The notes beneath the pieces were generated by a model. It was not told where the DNA came from. It worked only from the letters and a program-made list of their open reading frames with translations, and ran no database searches. This document shows, one piece after another, positions 9,261 to 19,500 of a stretch of DNA of 29,867 bases (within the stretch, counting starts at the first letter, position 1; every line of letters begins with the position of its first letter). This DNA is from GWF2-33-9 sp964405755 (GTDB lineage: Bacteria; Bacteroidota; Ignavibacteria; Kapaibacteriales; UBA2268). The stretch is from positions 1 to 29,867 of the forward strand of contig CAYOPF010000019.1 in assembly GCA_964405755.1 (NCBI GenBank), read 5' to 3'. Both the position numbers and the translations under genes were made by a program.

Positions 9261-9300
9261 TGTAACTTTTTGACCATTTGAATTGTTATATACTATAGAG
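9261..9300 (+). promoter_or_regulatory. Possible ECF-type promoter before the sigma factor gene
   Basis: In the 160-bp divergent gap, TGTAAC at 9261-9266 carries the AAC core typical of ECF -35 elements. It is followed, after a 16-bp spacer, by the AT-rich TTGTTATATACTATAG (9283-9298) as a -10 region. This would place the transcript start close to the ATG codons at 9304 and 9313. A sigma-70-like reading (TTGACC at 9270-9275, TATAGA at 9294-9299, 18-bp spacer) is also possible. Autoregulation is common for ECF operons, but here it is inferred from position and motif only. The rest of the gap is AT-rich with no other clear signal. Confidence 0.35.
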
Positions 9301-9303
9301 CAA

Positions 9304-9876
9304 ATGCAAAAAATGAAAATCGACAAAAAAAATATAACCAAAGAGGAAATTAATCAAATCGCAAATCGGTTCGCAAACGGTGATGTAGAGGCGTTTAACA
9401 TCCTTTATGGTTTATATAGTAGAAATGTTTATAGATTTTGCCAAAGAATGCTTGTAAATGTTGATGTGGCAAAAGATGCATTTCAGGAAACATTTGTTAA
9501 AATCTATGAATGTCGAGCTTCATACAATGGAAATAGTTTTCAATCCTGGTTATTCACTATAGCAAGACGTACTTGTATAAATCACATTAGAAAGAGAAAA
9601 ACTATGACTTCCATACAGAACATTGATGTATCTTTTCAACCAAAGCGATATCTCGATATTGGAATTAAAGAACATATTGAAAAAAAACTTGAACAATTAC
9701 CTATTGCATTGAAAGAAGCTTTTATCCTAAGAGATATGGAGGATCTGTCCTACGACCAGATTGCTGAAATCCTGCAAATTGATATGTCCCTCGTAAAAGT
9801 GCGTGTGCATCGTGCTCGATTAAAATTAAAAGAATTATTAAAACCATTGCTAAAGGAAATAAATGAAGCGATATGA
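9304..9876 (+). CDS. ECF (sigma-70 family) RNA polymerase sigma factor
   Basis: Alternative sigma factor of the RpoE/ECF type, 190 residues from the ATG at 9304. Region 2 (about 31-99) shows YRFCQRMLVNVDVAKDAFQE followed by FQSWLFTIARR. Region 4 (about 126-180) shows KLEQLPIALKEAFILRDMED, then a helix-turn-helix from LSYDQIAEI to VRVHRAR. The frame is open upstream to a TTG at 9283, but that lies in the proposed promoter, so ATG at 9304 or 9313 is preferred. The end overlaps the next gene by 14 bp, the usual sigma/anti-sigma arrangement. It probably controls envelope genes in response to a signal sensed through its partner; neighbouring T9SS-type genes are candidate targets. Confidence 0.92.
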   Translation: MQKMKIDKKNITKEEINQIANRFANGDVEAFNILYGLYSRNVYRFCQRMLVNVDVAKDAFQETFVKIYECRASYNGNSFQSWLFTIARRTCINHIRKRKTMTSIQNIDVSFQPKRYLDIGIKEHIEKKLEQLPIALKEAFILRDMEDLSYDQIAEILQIDMSLVKVRVHRARLKLKELLKPLLKEINEAI

Positions 9877-11230
9877 TTTATTATTCCGCTACCTTGATGG
9901 TGAAATTACCCGAGATGAGGACAAAACTCTGAGGGAAATCATCAAAGATGATCCTGAACTCGGTACAGATTTCCAATCATTTCTCGAAATTGATTACCAA
10001 ATCAATAAAATCAACAACGAGATGGAATACCCAGATGATTTTATTAATGAAATTGGTATGAAAATTTCGAACCGAATTGTGTTGGATAATGAACTAAAAC
10101 TAATGCGTAAAGAAGTAAGAAAGCAATACGCAACCCGTTTTGTTCTTGTCCCAGCGATAATTGCAGCTTTTTTCTTTACTTTTCTAATCTCTGTCCAGAA
10201 TCCAGAAATTAATCTGCTTTCTTTGCCAACTGGAAATCCAGAAACAAATACAATATCCAACAAACCACCGGAGAATAAGAACATAAGCAGATTTTCAGCC
10301 AAAGTCAAGAAGCAAGAGAAATTCATTACTAATTCCGAAAAGTTGATTGAGAATAAATCCTCAGAATCGATTATTACAATTGAATCTGAAAACAATTTGA
10401 GTAATTCAAATTCTGATTTTTCTAAAATTATCAGTGCGCATTCGGATACTTTTAACAATGAAAACAACGTCAAACTAACCCAGCAATCACAAAAAGAAGA
10501 TGAACCCATTTTGCAAAATAATATAGTTTCGAAACCAGTAATTAACAACAACGCCAGTATGCAATTGGATGCACCATCATTAAATTACTTTTCAAGTGAG
10601 GAATTTTTAATCAACCCCATAATACAAAACTTTACTTCAAATATATTTCAAGCTTCATTAATTAATAATTCAAATATTGAAATTAATTCCTTACTGGGTT
10701 CAGATATTGCACAAATCGGAGTAAATAGTTCGAATCAAATTGTTAATTCCTTTACTCAGAGTTTTTCTGCCGAAGTATCCTCTGGCTCAAGTCTTGGCTT
10801 GGAAACAGGCTATATGGAATTTAAAGCAAAAACAAAAAAAATTACTGAAATCTCGTCCAAAACTAAAACAGGAGGGTTAAATGGGTTTACAATACTTGAG
10901 CAAGACAACAACTCTTCAGAAAATCCTGTTCTAATTCGTGTGGAAGGAATTGAAGCGACTAACCATAGAATGTTCTGGGTTGGTTTGTTCTTCGAAAAAA
11001 ACTTCCTAAATTACGATGATATCAACATCTCTTCAAGGATATCGTTAGGTGCAAGTGATAACGGAGTGATTAGTTCTCTTAAACTTCTTGCAAAATATAA
11101 TTTAACTAAAGGAATAATACTAACTTTAGGAACAGATGCAAAAATTTTCGAAGGCTCTTTTAACGAAAACAAGATTAATCGGATTAATTCGGCGTTTTCT
11201 CTTGTTTATGGAGTAAAATTTACTTTTTAA
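9863..11230 (+). CDS. Putative membrane-spanning anti-sigma factor with long periplasmic domain
   Basis: A 455-residue protein overlapping the sigma gene. The short acidic cytoplasmic N-terminus (about 1-90) begins MKRYDLLFRYLDGEITRDED, the pattern seen at the start of many anti-sigma domains of Bacteroidota. It has no HxxxCxxC zinc motif. One membrane helix (about 92-110, FVLVPAIIAAFFFTFLISV) follows. Beyond it lies a low-complexity Asn/Ser/Glu-rich stretch (about 111-310). The last 110 residues look beta-rich, with alternating strands and a terminal VYGVKFTF resembling the closing strand of an outer-membrane protein. Anti-sigma function is inferred from gene position and N-terminal pattern; there is no strong domain match I can confirm by eye. 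Confidence 0.65.
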   Translation: MKRYDLLFRYLDGEITRDEDKTLREIIKDDPELGTDFQSFLEIDYQINKINNEMEYPDDFINEIGMKISNRIVLDNELKLMRKEVRKQYATRFVLVPAIIAAFFFTFLISVQNPEINLLSLPTGNPETNTISNKPPENKNISRFSAKVKKQEKFITNSEKLIENKSSESIITIESENNLSNSNSDFSKIISAHSDTFNNENNVKLTQQSQKEDEPILQNNIVSKPVINNNASMQLDAPSLNYFSSEEFLINPIIQNFTSNIFQASLINNSNIEINSLLGSDIAQIGVNSSNQIVNSFTQSFSAEVSSGSSLGLETGYMEFKAKTKKITEISSKTKTGGLNGFTILEQDNNSSENPVLIRVEGIEATNHRMFWVGLFFEKNFLNYDDINISSRISLGASDNGVISSLKLLAKYNLTKGIILTLGTDAKIFEGSFNENKINRINSAFSLVYGVKFTF

Positions 11231-11316
11231 CATAAGCTAAAATTTTTGTATTTTAACTAGTTTTAGTAATTTACAAGTTTTGGAAATAACAAATATCATT
11301 ATTTTATTTATAAATT

Positions 11317-11320
11317 GGAG
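11317..11320 (+). promoter_or_regulatory. Shine-Dalgarno site deciding the start at 11327
   Basis: GGAG ends six bases before ATG at 11327. An in-frame TTG at 11315 overlaps this site, so the ATG is the better start and gives a standard signal peptide. The gap from 11231 holds only AT-rich sequence, with a weak all-AT hairpin around 11237-11266 and no convincing promoter. Confidence 0.6.
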
Positions 11321-11326
11321 TGTATT

Positions 11327-13252
11327 ATGAAGAAATTTTACAAAATCTTAACAATGGCTTTAATATTAGCGGTCTCTGTTAATATATTGAAAGCAGCAAA
11401 CGATGAACCTTTGCCAAGAAAAGCTCAGAGTTATAACCAACCAACTTGTTTGGGTGTTATTGGTAATTACGATGTTTTCTCACCAAAGGTTTCAAATAAC
11501 AAAATTTTAGCTGAAGAATTAGTATGGTACAAAATTGATTCATTAGCTAATTCTCTATCCTACCATACAAGAAGCACTACTCCTTTTGTATATTCCGCAA
11601 AATATAATTTATTGGGAACTATTAAACGAGGCGATAAAAATCCCGATGAGCAAGGCGTTAATGAAACAAATACCAAGAATAATCTGTTCTTGAGATTATC
11701 TAAAGATTTAGGAAAATCATGGGCAAAACCAGTTGTTCTTTATGATGAATTTAAATACAAACATGGTGGTGGTCGCTATCCAACTATGAATTTTTTCGAA
11801 TTCGAAGATGATATTCATGTTGCTTGGACAGCATCTTTAGTTAATGAAGCTGCCGGAGAGTGGAAAGGCTATGTTATCGGTTTATCATCAGATTTAATCG
11901 GTACTGAATTGCAACTTTCCACTAAGTGCAATGATGGCGCAAAACCTTATGAATGGGGTGTTTCCGATGCTTCTGTTGCAGGTTACGAAAAAGGTGATGC
12001 TTTTGTTTTATATGGGATTAACGGGGTTACACCACAAGGTGGTAGTTTAACAGATAATGGTAATATTGGTTATAGAACTTCAGAAGACTTGTTGCCAGTT
12101 AAAACAGGTATTCCTGATCAATGGAGAACAACCATTTTCCATCCAGTCGACACAGTAGCATCAGTTCCAAAGGAATTGATTGGTCTTCGTTTCCGCAAAA
12201 ATGGTGATTGGTACTTGGGTATAACAGGTAACTTTATTACAACACCAGATATTAGAGCAGCCAAAGTTGGTTTTTCAGTATCAAACGATAAAGGACAAAA
12301 TTGGGGAAATTTTATCGTAAATCCTCCAAACATGTTTAAAGACTACGGAGCATCTTTAGGTTTGAATCCTGACAGTTGCTTTGTTGGATATCATTCAAAA
12401 GACTTTACAGTAATGGAAAACGGTGATGTATGGTTTGTAGTTCTTTTCTTGGAATCCGACGAAAGTAAAGCATACACAGATAGAAAATACCATGTATTAG
12501 CAGTTAAATACGAAAATACATCCAAAAACTGGTCAATTACCAAATTAGCTGATGTACAAGGTCTTTGGGTCAATTTCTTAAATGATCAAGGGCAGACTGT
12601 CGCAAGTGGCTCAGATATAGAATTGGAAATTAGCAAAACTGAAGATGAAAAGCACCTTGTTGTTAAATGGTTGGACTTGATGGGTGTTCAATGGGTGGAT
12701 GCAAACAGTTATCAATATCAAACAAACGATATGTTTGTAACTGTTTATGATGCCACAACTAAAAAGTGGTTCCCATCCAAAAATCTAACTAACGATAATC
12801 TATTAATTCGCGATACGCACATGCCCGAGCAATTACCAAATGACTTAACAAATATTCCGATCATGGGATTGCATACAATCGTTGACGATTCTGAGAATTA
12901 CAACACTGCTTTCCGCCAATATCTTAGAAAACAATGGATATTGTTGGCAAGTGTAAATGTATCGCAAGTATTAACTGTCGAAGAACAACAAGTTCTACCA
13001 GAATTTGTAAATCTTTATCCAAACCCTGCCAATAACGAAACTATGTTAAGCTTCATTGCGACAGGAACCAATACAAAGGTATTTATCACCGATGCTTTGG
13101 GTAAGGTTATTGCTACTATCCACGATGGTATGCTATCCGATGGAATGCATTCTATCAATATCAATACTGCTAATTTAATCAGCGGTACTTACTTTATCAA
13201 CATTTTAAGTAATAACAAAATTCAAACAAGAATATTAAACGTAATTAAATAA
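11327..13252 (+). CDS. Secreted sialidase-like (Asp-box) protein with T9SS type A sorting domain
   Basis: A 641-residue exported protein. The signal peptide is residues 1-23 (MKKFYKILTMALILAVSVNI, then LKA). Two Asp-box motifs of the form S-x-D-x-G-x-x-W are visible, SKDLGKSW (125-132) and SNDKGQNW (319-326), which points to a beta-propeller of the sialidase/BNR type. Asp boxes alone do not prove glycosidase activity, and I see no clear sialidase arginine triad. The C-terminus (about 562-641) is a T9SS type A sorting domain: NLYPNPANNE, then KVFITDALGKV, then LISGTYFINI. It follows the sigma/anti-sigma pair and precedes a TonB-dependent receptor by 30 bp, so it may be a co-expressed surface cargo. 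Confidence 0.8.
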   Translation: MKKFYKILTMALILAVSVNILKAANDEPLPRKAQSYNQPTCLGVIGNYDVFSPKVSNNKILAEELVWYKIDSLANSLSYHTRSTTPFVYSAKYNLLGTIKRGDKNPDEQGVNETNTKNNLFLRLSKDLGKSWAKPVVLYDEFKYKHGGGRYPTMNFFEFEDDIHVAWTASLVNEAAGEWKGYVIGLSSDLIGTELQLSTKCNDGAKPYEWGVSDASVAGYEKGDAFVLYGINGVTPQGGSLTDNGNIGYRTSEDLLPVKTGIPDQWRTTIFHPVDTVASVPKELIGLRFRKNGDWYLGITGNFITTPDIRAAKVGFSVSNDKGQNWGNFIVNPPNMFKDYGASLGLNPDSCFVGYHSKDFTVMENGDVWFVVLFLESDESKAYTDRKYHVLAVKYENTSKNWSITKLADVQGLWVNFLNDQGQTVASGSDIELEISKTEDEKHLVVKWLDLMGVQWVDANSYQYQTNDMFVTVYDATTKKWFPSKNLTNDNLLIRDTHMPEQLPNDLTNIPIMGLHTIVDDSENYNTAFRQYLRKQWILLASVNVSQVLTVEEQQVLPEFVNLYPNPANNETMLSFIATGTNTKVFITDALGKVIATIHDGMLSDGMHSININTANLISGTYFINILSNNKIQTRILNVIK

Positions 13253-13282
13253 TATTTTGAAAATAAACAATAGGATTATTTT

Positions 13283-16200
13283 ATGTTCAAACGAATCCTC
13301 TATCTAATTTTAGTTCTATCACTCCTAATACCAACTGCATCACTTGCAAGTGTATATGGTATTCTTAAAGGTAAAGTGGTAGACAGTGAAGGAAAGGGCG
13401 TTCTCGGAGCAACCGTGAGAGTTGCGGGTACTACATTAGGTGCACCAGTACGTAACAGAGACGGTTCCTTTTCAATTGTAAACATTCCAGCTGGTAACTA
13501 CGAAGTACAAGTTCGTGCCGTTGGTAAAAAAGAAGCAATCAAAAAAATCAGAATTACTGCAGACGAAACTACAGAAATCAATTTCACTTTGCTCGACGAA
13601 AGTGTGCAAGGCGAAACTGTTGTAATTGTTGCTCAAAGACCATTGGTATCTAAAGATGCAATAGGTAAATCATCAACAATAAGTAGCGACGACATAAAAA
13701 ATACAACTGCTCAGGGTATAACAGGAATAGTTGGCTTAAGTGCTGGCGTTCGCGATGCTGGTGCAGGTTTTAGTATTCGTGGGTCACGTTCGACCGATAC
13801 TAAATTCCTTGTTGATGGTTTGGACGTTGGAAACCAATTTACAGGTGGCATGGGCTTTGGAGGTACAGGTTACTATCCAATGGTTAGCCAATATGGAACT
13901 GAGGAAGTTCAGGTATTATCTGGTGGTTTTTCGGCAGAATATGGTCAAGCTCAAGGCGGAATTGTAAATACTGCATTAAAAACAGGGAAAACAGACCGTT
14001 ACGAATCAATCCTAGCTTATTATACTGAAATGCCATTTTTGTGGGGTCGCCAAGCTTATGCATTGGATTTAGAGCGACGCGACAACAAGTGGGTACCAGT
14101 TCAAGCAGGAGAAGGTGCAAAATTGCAATCATCAAACGAACATACAATTGATTTTGGTGTTGGTGGTCCGTTGCCTTTGCCATATTTAAAGAATTCTACA
14201 TTTTATATATCATCCAATTACTTCCAGGAAGAATTCCGCGGTAGTGGTTATGAGATATATGATCCTGCAGGCAATAACTTAGGTCAAATTCCTCAACAAG
14301 GTACTTGGAGAAAGAATATTACAGGTCGTATCCGTTTTGCATTGTCTGATAATATTGGAATTATTCTTGGTTCCAATTATGGTCTAACTTCTGCAGAATT
14401 TGGAAGCTGGAGTTGGTTATATGCAACGAACGAAGGTATATTAAATGGCAAACAAAATGGTGTTCCAGAAAATCTTGCAAAGTTGCCTGTTGGCAATCAG
14501 ACAGTTTACAATTTTATGGGAAGAATTAACCATACGCTTACACCAACAAGTTTTTACGAAATAACTATTTCCAGAAATACAAATAATGATGAAACAGGCA
14601 GAAGATATATCGATCCGGAAACACATGAGATGAATACTAAGGGACCAAGTTTCTTTACAGGCTTCGAGATTTTAGAACCTCGTGACATTTATGTAATCGA
14701 AGGTGGTACTTTAGTTAAGGGTAAGGTAGTAGATGGAAAGATTCAAGGTGATAAAATAATCGATGAATTTACTGGATTAACAGCCGAAGGTAAATCCGTA
14801 GATGGCTATCTTACTGGAGATTCCCCACAAAGAAATCCACTAACAGGATATTACGAAGGTAATGGATATTCAGGTGGAACAAATAATCCATACGGACTAC
14901 AGAACATTTTTGCTTCAACAGGATCTGCATCTGACATTAGTTTTAGATATGGAACTTATTGGGAATTTAGTGGTCACTACACCAATGCTTTTGAAACAGG
15001 TGATTTTTCGCATTACTTTAAAACAGGATTGCAAGTTAGATTATACGAATTTCATCGACATTATAATGGTTCACCATACGATGGTAACCCATTTTTTGAT
15101 ATTTACACAGATAAATTTGGTGGTAATTTATATGCAGATAACCAAAAAGTATGGGAATTAACAAGTAAACCTTACAAACCAATGGACATGGGGTTATATG
15201 TACAAGATCAAATCAAATTCAAAGGTTTAATCATCAGTCCCGGTATTCGTTTGGATTTGTTAAGCCCAAATTCTCAAACCAGAGTACCATCTCAGTTCTT
15301 TATTCCAATTAGTTCAGACACCGGTTTTGTGGATGCAGATGTTAAATACAGGATATCACCAAGATTAAATGTATCGTATTCAATTACTGAGACGTCCTAT
15401 ATCAGCATATCTTATGGATTGTATTTCCAAATACCTCAATATCAATTTATGTACGACAATTTTTCAGTTGATATACTTCGCTCATCAAGCTTAATAGGTA
15501 ACCCGAATATTGAAGCACAAAGGACAAATGCTTATCAGGTTGCTTTCAATCAACAATTAAATGATTATTTGGCATTTTCTGTTACAGCATATTACAACGA
15601 CAAATATAATCAGTTAGGTACTCAGTATGTTCAAGCAATTCCAACTCCATATTACCAATATACAATTACGGAATATGCTACATCTCGGGGTTTGGAGTTC
15701 GAATTAACAAAACGACCAGCAAGCGATCATCTATTGTTACAATTCAATTATTCACTTTCAAAATTTGATGGTACTGCTCCAGGAGCTACTTCGAACTTAT
15801 CAGTGAGCAAAGATCCTTATACTGACAAATTGGCTTATCCATTATCCGTATATCCGCAGCCAGATGATATGACACATTGGTTCAAAGGATATGGCAATTT
15901 AATTTGGATGGATGACGAAGGTCCTTCTATTTTTGGAATTAAGATTCTGGAAAATACCAATATCAACTTGCAAGGAAGTTGGCGTACCGGAACACCTTAC
16001 ACCAAGACTGATAAGGATGGTCGTACATTAGGCGAATTTAATGCTGAACGTCAACCTTCGTTCTGGACAATTAACGGAAAACTCACTAAATCATTCAATA
16101 TGAAAGATATCTTTGGTGATGTGGTTGGTAATACTTGGGTGGATATCTATTTTGATGTTTACAATATATTGGACAGAAAGCCAATTAGAGCAATATTCTC

Positions 16201-16501
16201 TGCTACTGGAGACCCAGTGGATAACGGCAGAACTCTGGAAGTAAGAGTGGGTGACTTTAACTCTACTGCTTGGTATAGAGAAGCAAACTATGAAAATCCT
16301 TCGTCGTTTACTGCAGACCAATATGATTTGTACGGCAACAGATTATATAATGCAAATTCAGACTATAACAACGATGGTATTGTAACTCAACCAGAAAAAT
16401 ACGATTCTTACATAAGATATGCCAAAACAGCGTTATCGTTCTTAGGCAATTATCTAGGACCAAGAACAGTTTATTTTGGTTTCAGAATCAGATTCAATTA
16501 A
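13283..16501 (+). CDS. TonB-dependent outer-membrane receptor
   Basis: Outer-membrane beta-barrel receptor of 1072 residues. Order: signal peptide (1-22), carboxypeptidase-regulatory-like domain (about 26-104, GKVVDSEGKGVLGATVRVAG), a TonB-box-like ETVVIVA (111-117), plug domain (about 125-235, with FSIRGSRSTDTKFLVDGLD and FSAEYGQAQGGIVNTALKTG), then the barrel ending in YFGFRIRFN. An EF-hand-like loop DYNNDGIVTQPE (1027-1038) lies near the end. AGGA at 13272-13275 precedes the ATG by 7 bp. No SusD-like partner gene is present; instead it is followed by a very large secreted protein and a PorV-family protein. The ligand is unknown. Confidence 0.92.
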   Translation: MFKRILYLILVLSLLIPTASLASVYGILKGKVVDSEGKGVLGATVRVAGTTLGAPVRNRDGSFSIVNIPAGNYEVQVRAVGKKEAIKKIRITADETTEINFTLLDESVQGETVVIVAQRPLVSKDAIGKSSTISSDDIKNTTAQGITGIVGLSAGVRDAGAGFSIRGSRSTDTKFLVDGLDVGNQFTGGMGFGGTGYYPMVSQYGTEEVQVLSGGFSAEYGQAQGGIVNTALKTGKTDRYESILAYYTEMPFLWGRQAYALDLERRDNKWVPVQAGEGAKLQSSNEHTIDFGVGGPLPLPYLKNSTFYISSNYFQEEFRGSGYEIYDPAGNNLGQIPQQGTWRKNITGRIRFALSDNIGIILGSNYGLTSAEFGSWSWLYATNEGILNGKQNGVPENLAKLPVGNQTVYNFMGRINHTLTPTSFYEITISRNTNNDETGRRYIDPETHEMNTKGPSFFTGFEILEPRDIYVIEGGTLVKGKVVDGKIQGDKIIDEFTGLTAEGKSVDGYLTGDSPQRNPLTGYYEGNGYSGGTNNPYGLQNIFASTGSASDISFRYGTYWEFSGHYTNAFETGDFSHYFKTGLQVRLYEFHRHYNGSPYDGNPFFDIYTDKFGGNLYADNQKVWELTSKPYKPMDMGLYVQDQIKFKGLIISPGIRLDLLSPNSQTRVPSQFFIPISSDTGFVDADVKYRISPRLNVSYSITETSYISISYGLYFQIPQYQFMYDNFSVDILRSSSLIGNPNIEAQRTNAYQVAFNQQLNDYLAFSVTAYYNDKYNQLGTQYVQAIPTPYYQYTITEYATSRGLEFELTKRPASDHLLLQFNYSLSKFDGTAPGATSNLSVSKDPYTDKLAYPLSVYPQPDDMTHWFKGYGNLIWMDDEGPSIFGIKILENTNINLQGSWRTGTPYTKTDKDGRTLGEFNAERQPSFWTINGKLTKSFNMKDIFGDVVGNTWVDIYFDVYNILDRKPIRAIFSATGDPVDNGRTLEVRVGDFNSTAWYREANYENPSSFTADQYDLYGNRLYNANSDYNNDGIVTQPEKYDSYIRYAKTALSFLGNYLGPRTVYFGFRIRFN

Positions 16502-16526
16502 TAAGTAAATAACAAGGTAAATAAAT

Positions 16527-19500
16527 ATGAGAAAAATAACATTAATAGCTTTACTCTCTGTCTTATTCCTGGCAAACATCGCCATTGCTGATGTTGCCCC
16601 GGAATACAGAGTAGGAGCGGACAAGAAAAATCCAAATAACCAAAGTAATCAAATCCAAAAAACCTATACAGGTGTATTCGATGTTCAAAAGAATACAATA
16701 AGCAACATTGATTTCTATACTTCAAATTATGGTATTTTTGGATTGGACGTTGCACGTTCACTTGGAGGTGGTGTTTGGCCACGCGGTTCTCAGAACCAGT
16801 ATATCTTTGGTGGAGGTATTTGGTTTGCTGCAAAAAAACCTTATAAACCACATCCAGATTCAGCTGAAACGATGAGGAAATATGTCATAGTATCCTACAA
16901 TCCCAATTCAGGTAAGTCCTGGTTGGTTCCAGGTCGTATCGAAGATGGTGATTTTTTAAATAAGGATGATATTTATAAATATCGTACTGTATTTTCAATC
17001 GACTTTAAAGGTGACGGAACTCCTCTACAAGCCAACGACAAATACAATTGGCCAATTTGGGACGATCGTCCGGAAGATACTTTAAAACTTAACAGGTATT
17101 TCGGACATTTCATTTATCAGGATGGAATGAGAAATACAACTTCATATCCCAAAGGACCTTCATTCATTTCTGGCGAAGATATTTTTGCAACATTCAAAGA
17201 TACAGATTTGAATTATTTCGAAGGTGGTGTATCTAAAATGACTCAATACGGATATCCATTACGTATTCAATTCGAAAAAACGATTTATTCATGGGGATTT
17301 GGCGATTATAAAGATTTTATCTTCTTACGTTACGATATGATTAATAAAAGTGGTCAGGACTTGAAAGAGTGTTGGTTGGCTCCAGTTATGGACGTGGATA
17401 TTGCACTTACAACTAATTCACGCGGTGGTGCTTCGAACGACAGAGTAAAGTATTACGATAAAGAAGATACATTGAACCTTGCCGTTCAATGGTCAAATTC
17501 CGATGCAGGAGAAAGAAATCGTGGTTTTGGATACCTTGGTTTTGATTTCTTGGAATCCCCAGCGGTTGATCAATCCGGCTATATCCGCAAAGATAAAAGA
17601 TTTTATAGCAATAAAGAACAAATTGGATTTGTTACTTTCCGCACCTGGTCGATTGAAGAAGATAAACAAGAATCGGAAGAAAGATACAATTATATCGCCT
17701 CTTCGATCCGCGATGGAGATACAGGACCTGGCGATAAACGATTTTTAATGGCAACAGGACCATTTTCGATGAGATCAGGAGATACTGCACGGGTTGTAGT
17801 TGGTATTATATTAGCAAATACCTCCAAAGGATCAGATGCAGATGGATCTTGGGAAGATATGGAAGAATTGATCCGCAAGGATAAATTTGCCCAACAAGTT
17901 TATGATAATAATTTTCAGGCACCAACTCCTCCAGACCGAAGTGTGTTCATTAAAACAAAGAGTTTAAATGGTGGTGTTGTAATTGAATGGGACGAGTCGG
18001 CAGAAATGTCTGTTGATACATGGGAAAAAGGCTTGGATTTCTTAGGATTGAAATTATATCGAGCTCGACGAGGTGATTTGGATACATTTGATATTAACCA
18101 AATTGCTGGTGGTGGCAATTATCCACGGGGCAAGGGACCATTTGGATGGAAACAACTTGCTGCATGGGAATTACCAAAACCTTTCGAAAAGTCATATCTT
18201 CGAGTTGGTAGTACAACAAACGGCAATATGCCACAAATTGATAGTCTTTCTATTGTCGGACCATACACAGATGCCACTGGTAAAGTAATAGACACAATGT
18301 CCGTTCGCGTTATGAGATTGGTCCGGGGCGGTTTATATGCAAACAGAGCTTCTGTTTTTGCACAAACTAAATCTGCTGCGCCATTCCTCAGCTATCTCGA
18401 CACAGCACTTTATTCTTTCCCTTGGGGCAAGGAATATGCAAAGATTTTGGCAGAAGATGGGATAGATTTAAGCAAAGGTGCAATCACCTATAACCCAGCC
18501 CAACGAGTAAAATTATTCGATAGTGTTATGGTTGGTGTTGTGAAATTAAATAGGGCACTTGTTCCATACAATCCATTATTCTATCGAAAATCAACTATTC
18601 AGGTTGATACTGCTTATATCAATTCTTTATNNNNNNNNNNNNNNNNAAAGATGGTTATATTGGTAAAACATTTACCTTATATGACACAACAACAAAAAAA
18701 ACAGATACAATAAGAACTACAATTGATACTGTTCTTGTAATCAATTCATTACGGGGTGTCAATATGGGTGGTGGCAAGCTCACCTACTTTATGGATGTTT
18801 TAACCCACAGAAGTGTTATCCAGCAGATGAATGATACAAACCACGTAAGTGAAGTTCTTACTTTCGTATATCAATCTTTACTAGAGGGTAAGGCCAAAGT
18901 TGACTTCCCGGATTGGGAACAATCTTTGAGGGCAAGAAAGAACTGCATCGTTCCATACTTTACAGAAGCTACAAATGGAAGGGCATTCGTTGATATAGGT
19001 GATGACAACCGCGATGCCAAATTAACAAAGAATACGGATCCGACCAAAACAGAAGGTTTGATAAATAATATACCTTATCTTTATTCATTAATCGCTTACG
19101 ACGAAGGTGACTACAATCAGCCAACCCCTCGTAAATCGAATGACGCATCTGAAGGATTGCCAAACTATACTAGAGTGATACCAACTGCAGCAACTGTATC
19201 GGAAGATCCAGATGTGAAGATAATTATTACTCCAGAAGATTCGTTGAAAATCGGAGGATTATACAATTTCAAATTCTTTACTTTGGATAAAGACCGGTTT
19301 TTGCAAAACTTTGCTGGTCATGATTTGGAATTGACATTCTTCCCATATTGGCGACAAAATACAATTAACTTCCCAGGTCGTGGCGAAACAGGTGCATTCA
19401 AATTTGGATTGTATCAAACACGAGCAGTAATGAAGGATTTAACAACAAATAACATTTTGTTTGATGGTTTGATTAGTTACGAGGATCAACCATGTAATCC

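Noticed and set aside
9283..9303. TTG start for the sigma factor
   Set aside because: It falls in the likely promoter -10 region and adds seven unconserved residues; ATG at 9304 or 9313 fits better.
9994..10551. Open frame of 185 codons on the minus strand
   Set aside because: It lies wholly inside the putative anti-sigma gene, has no domain or signal, and arises from the low-complexity Asn/Ser-rich coding sequence.
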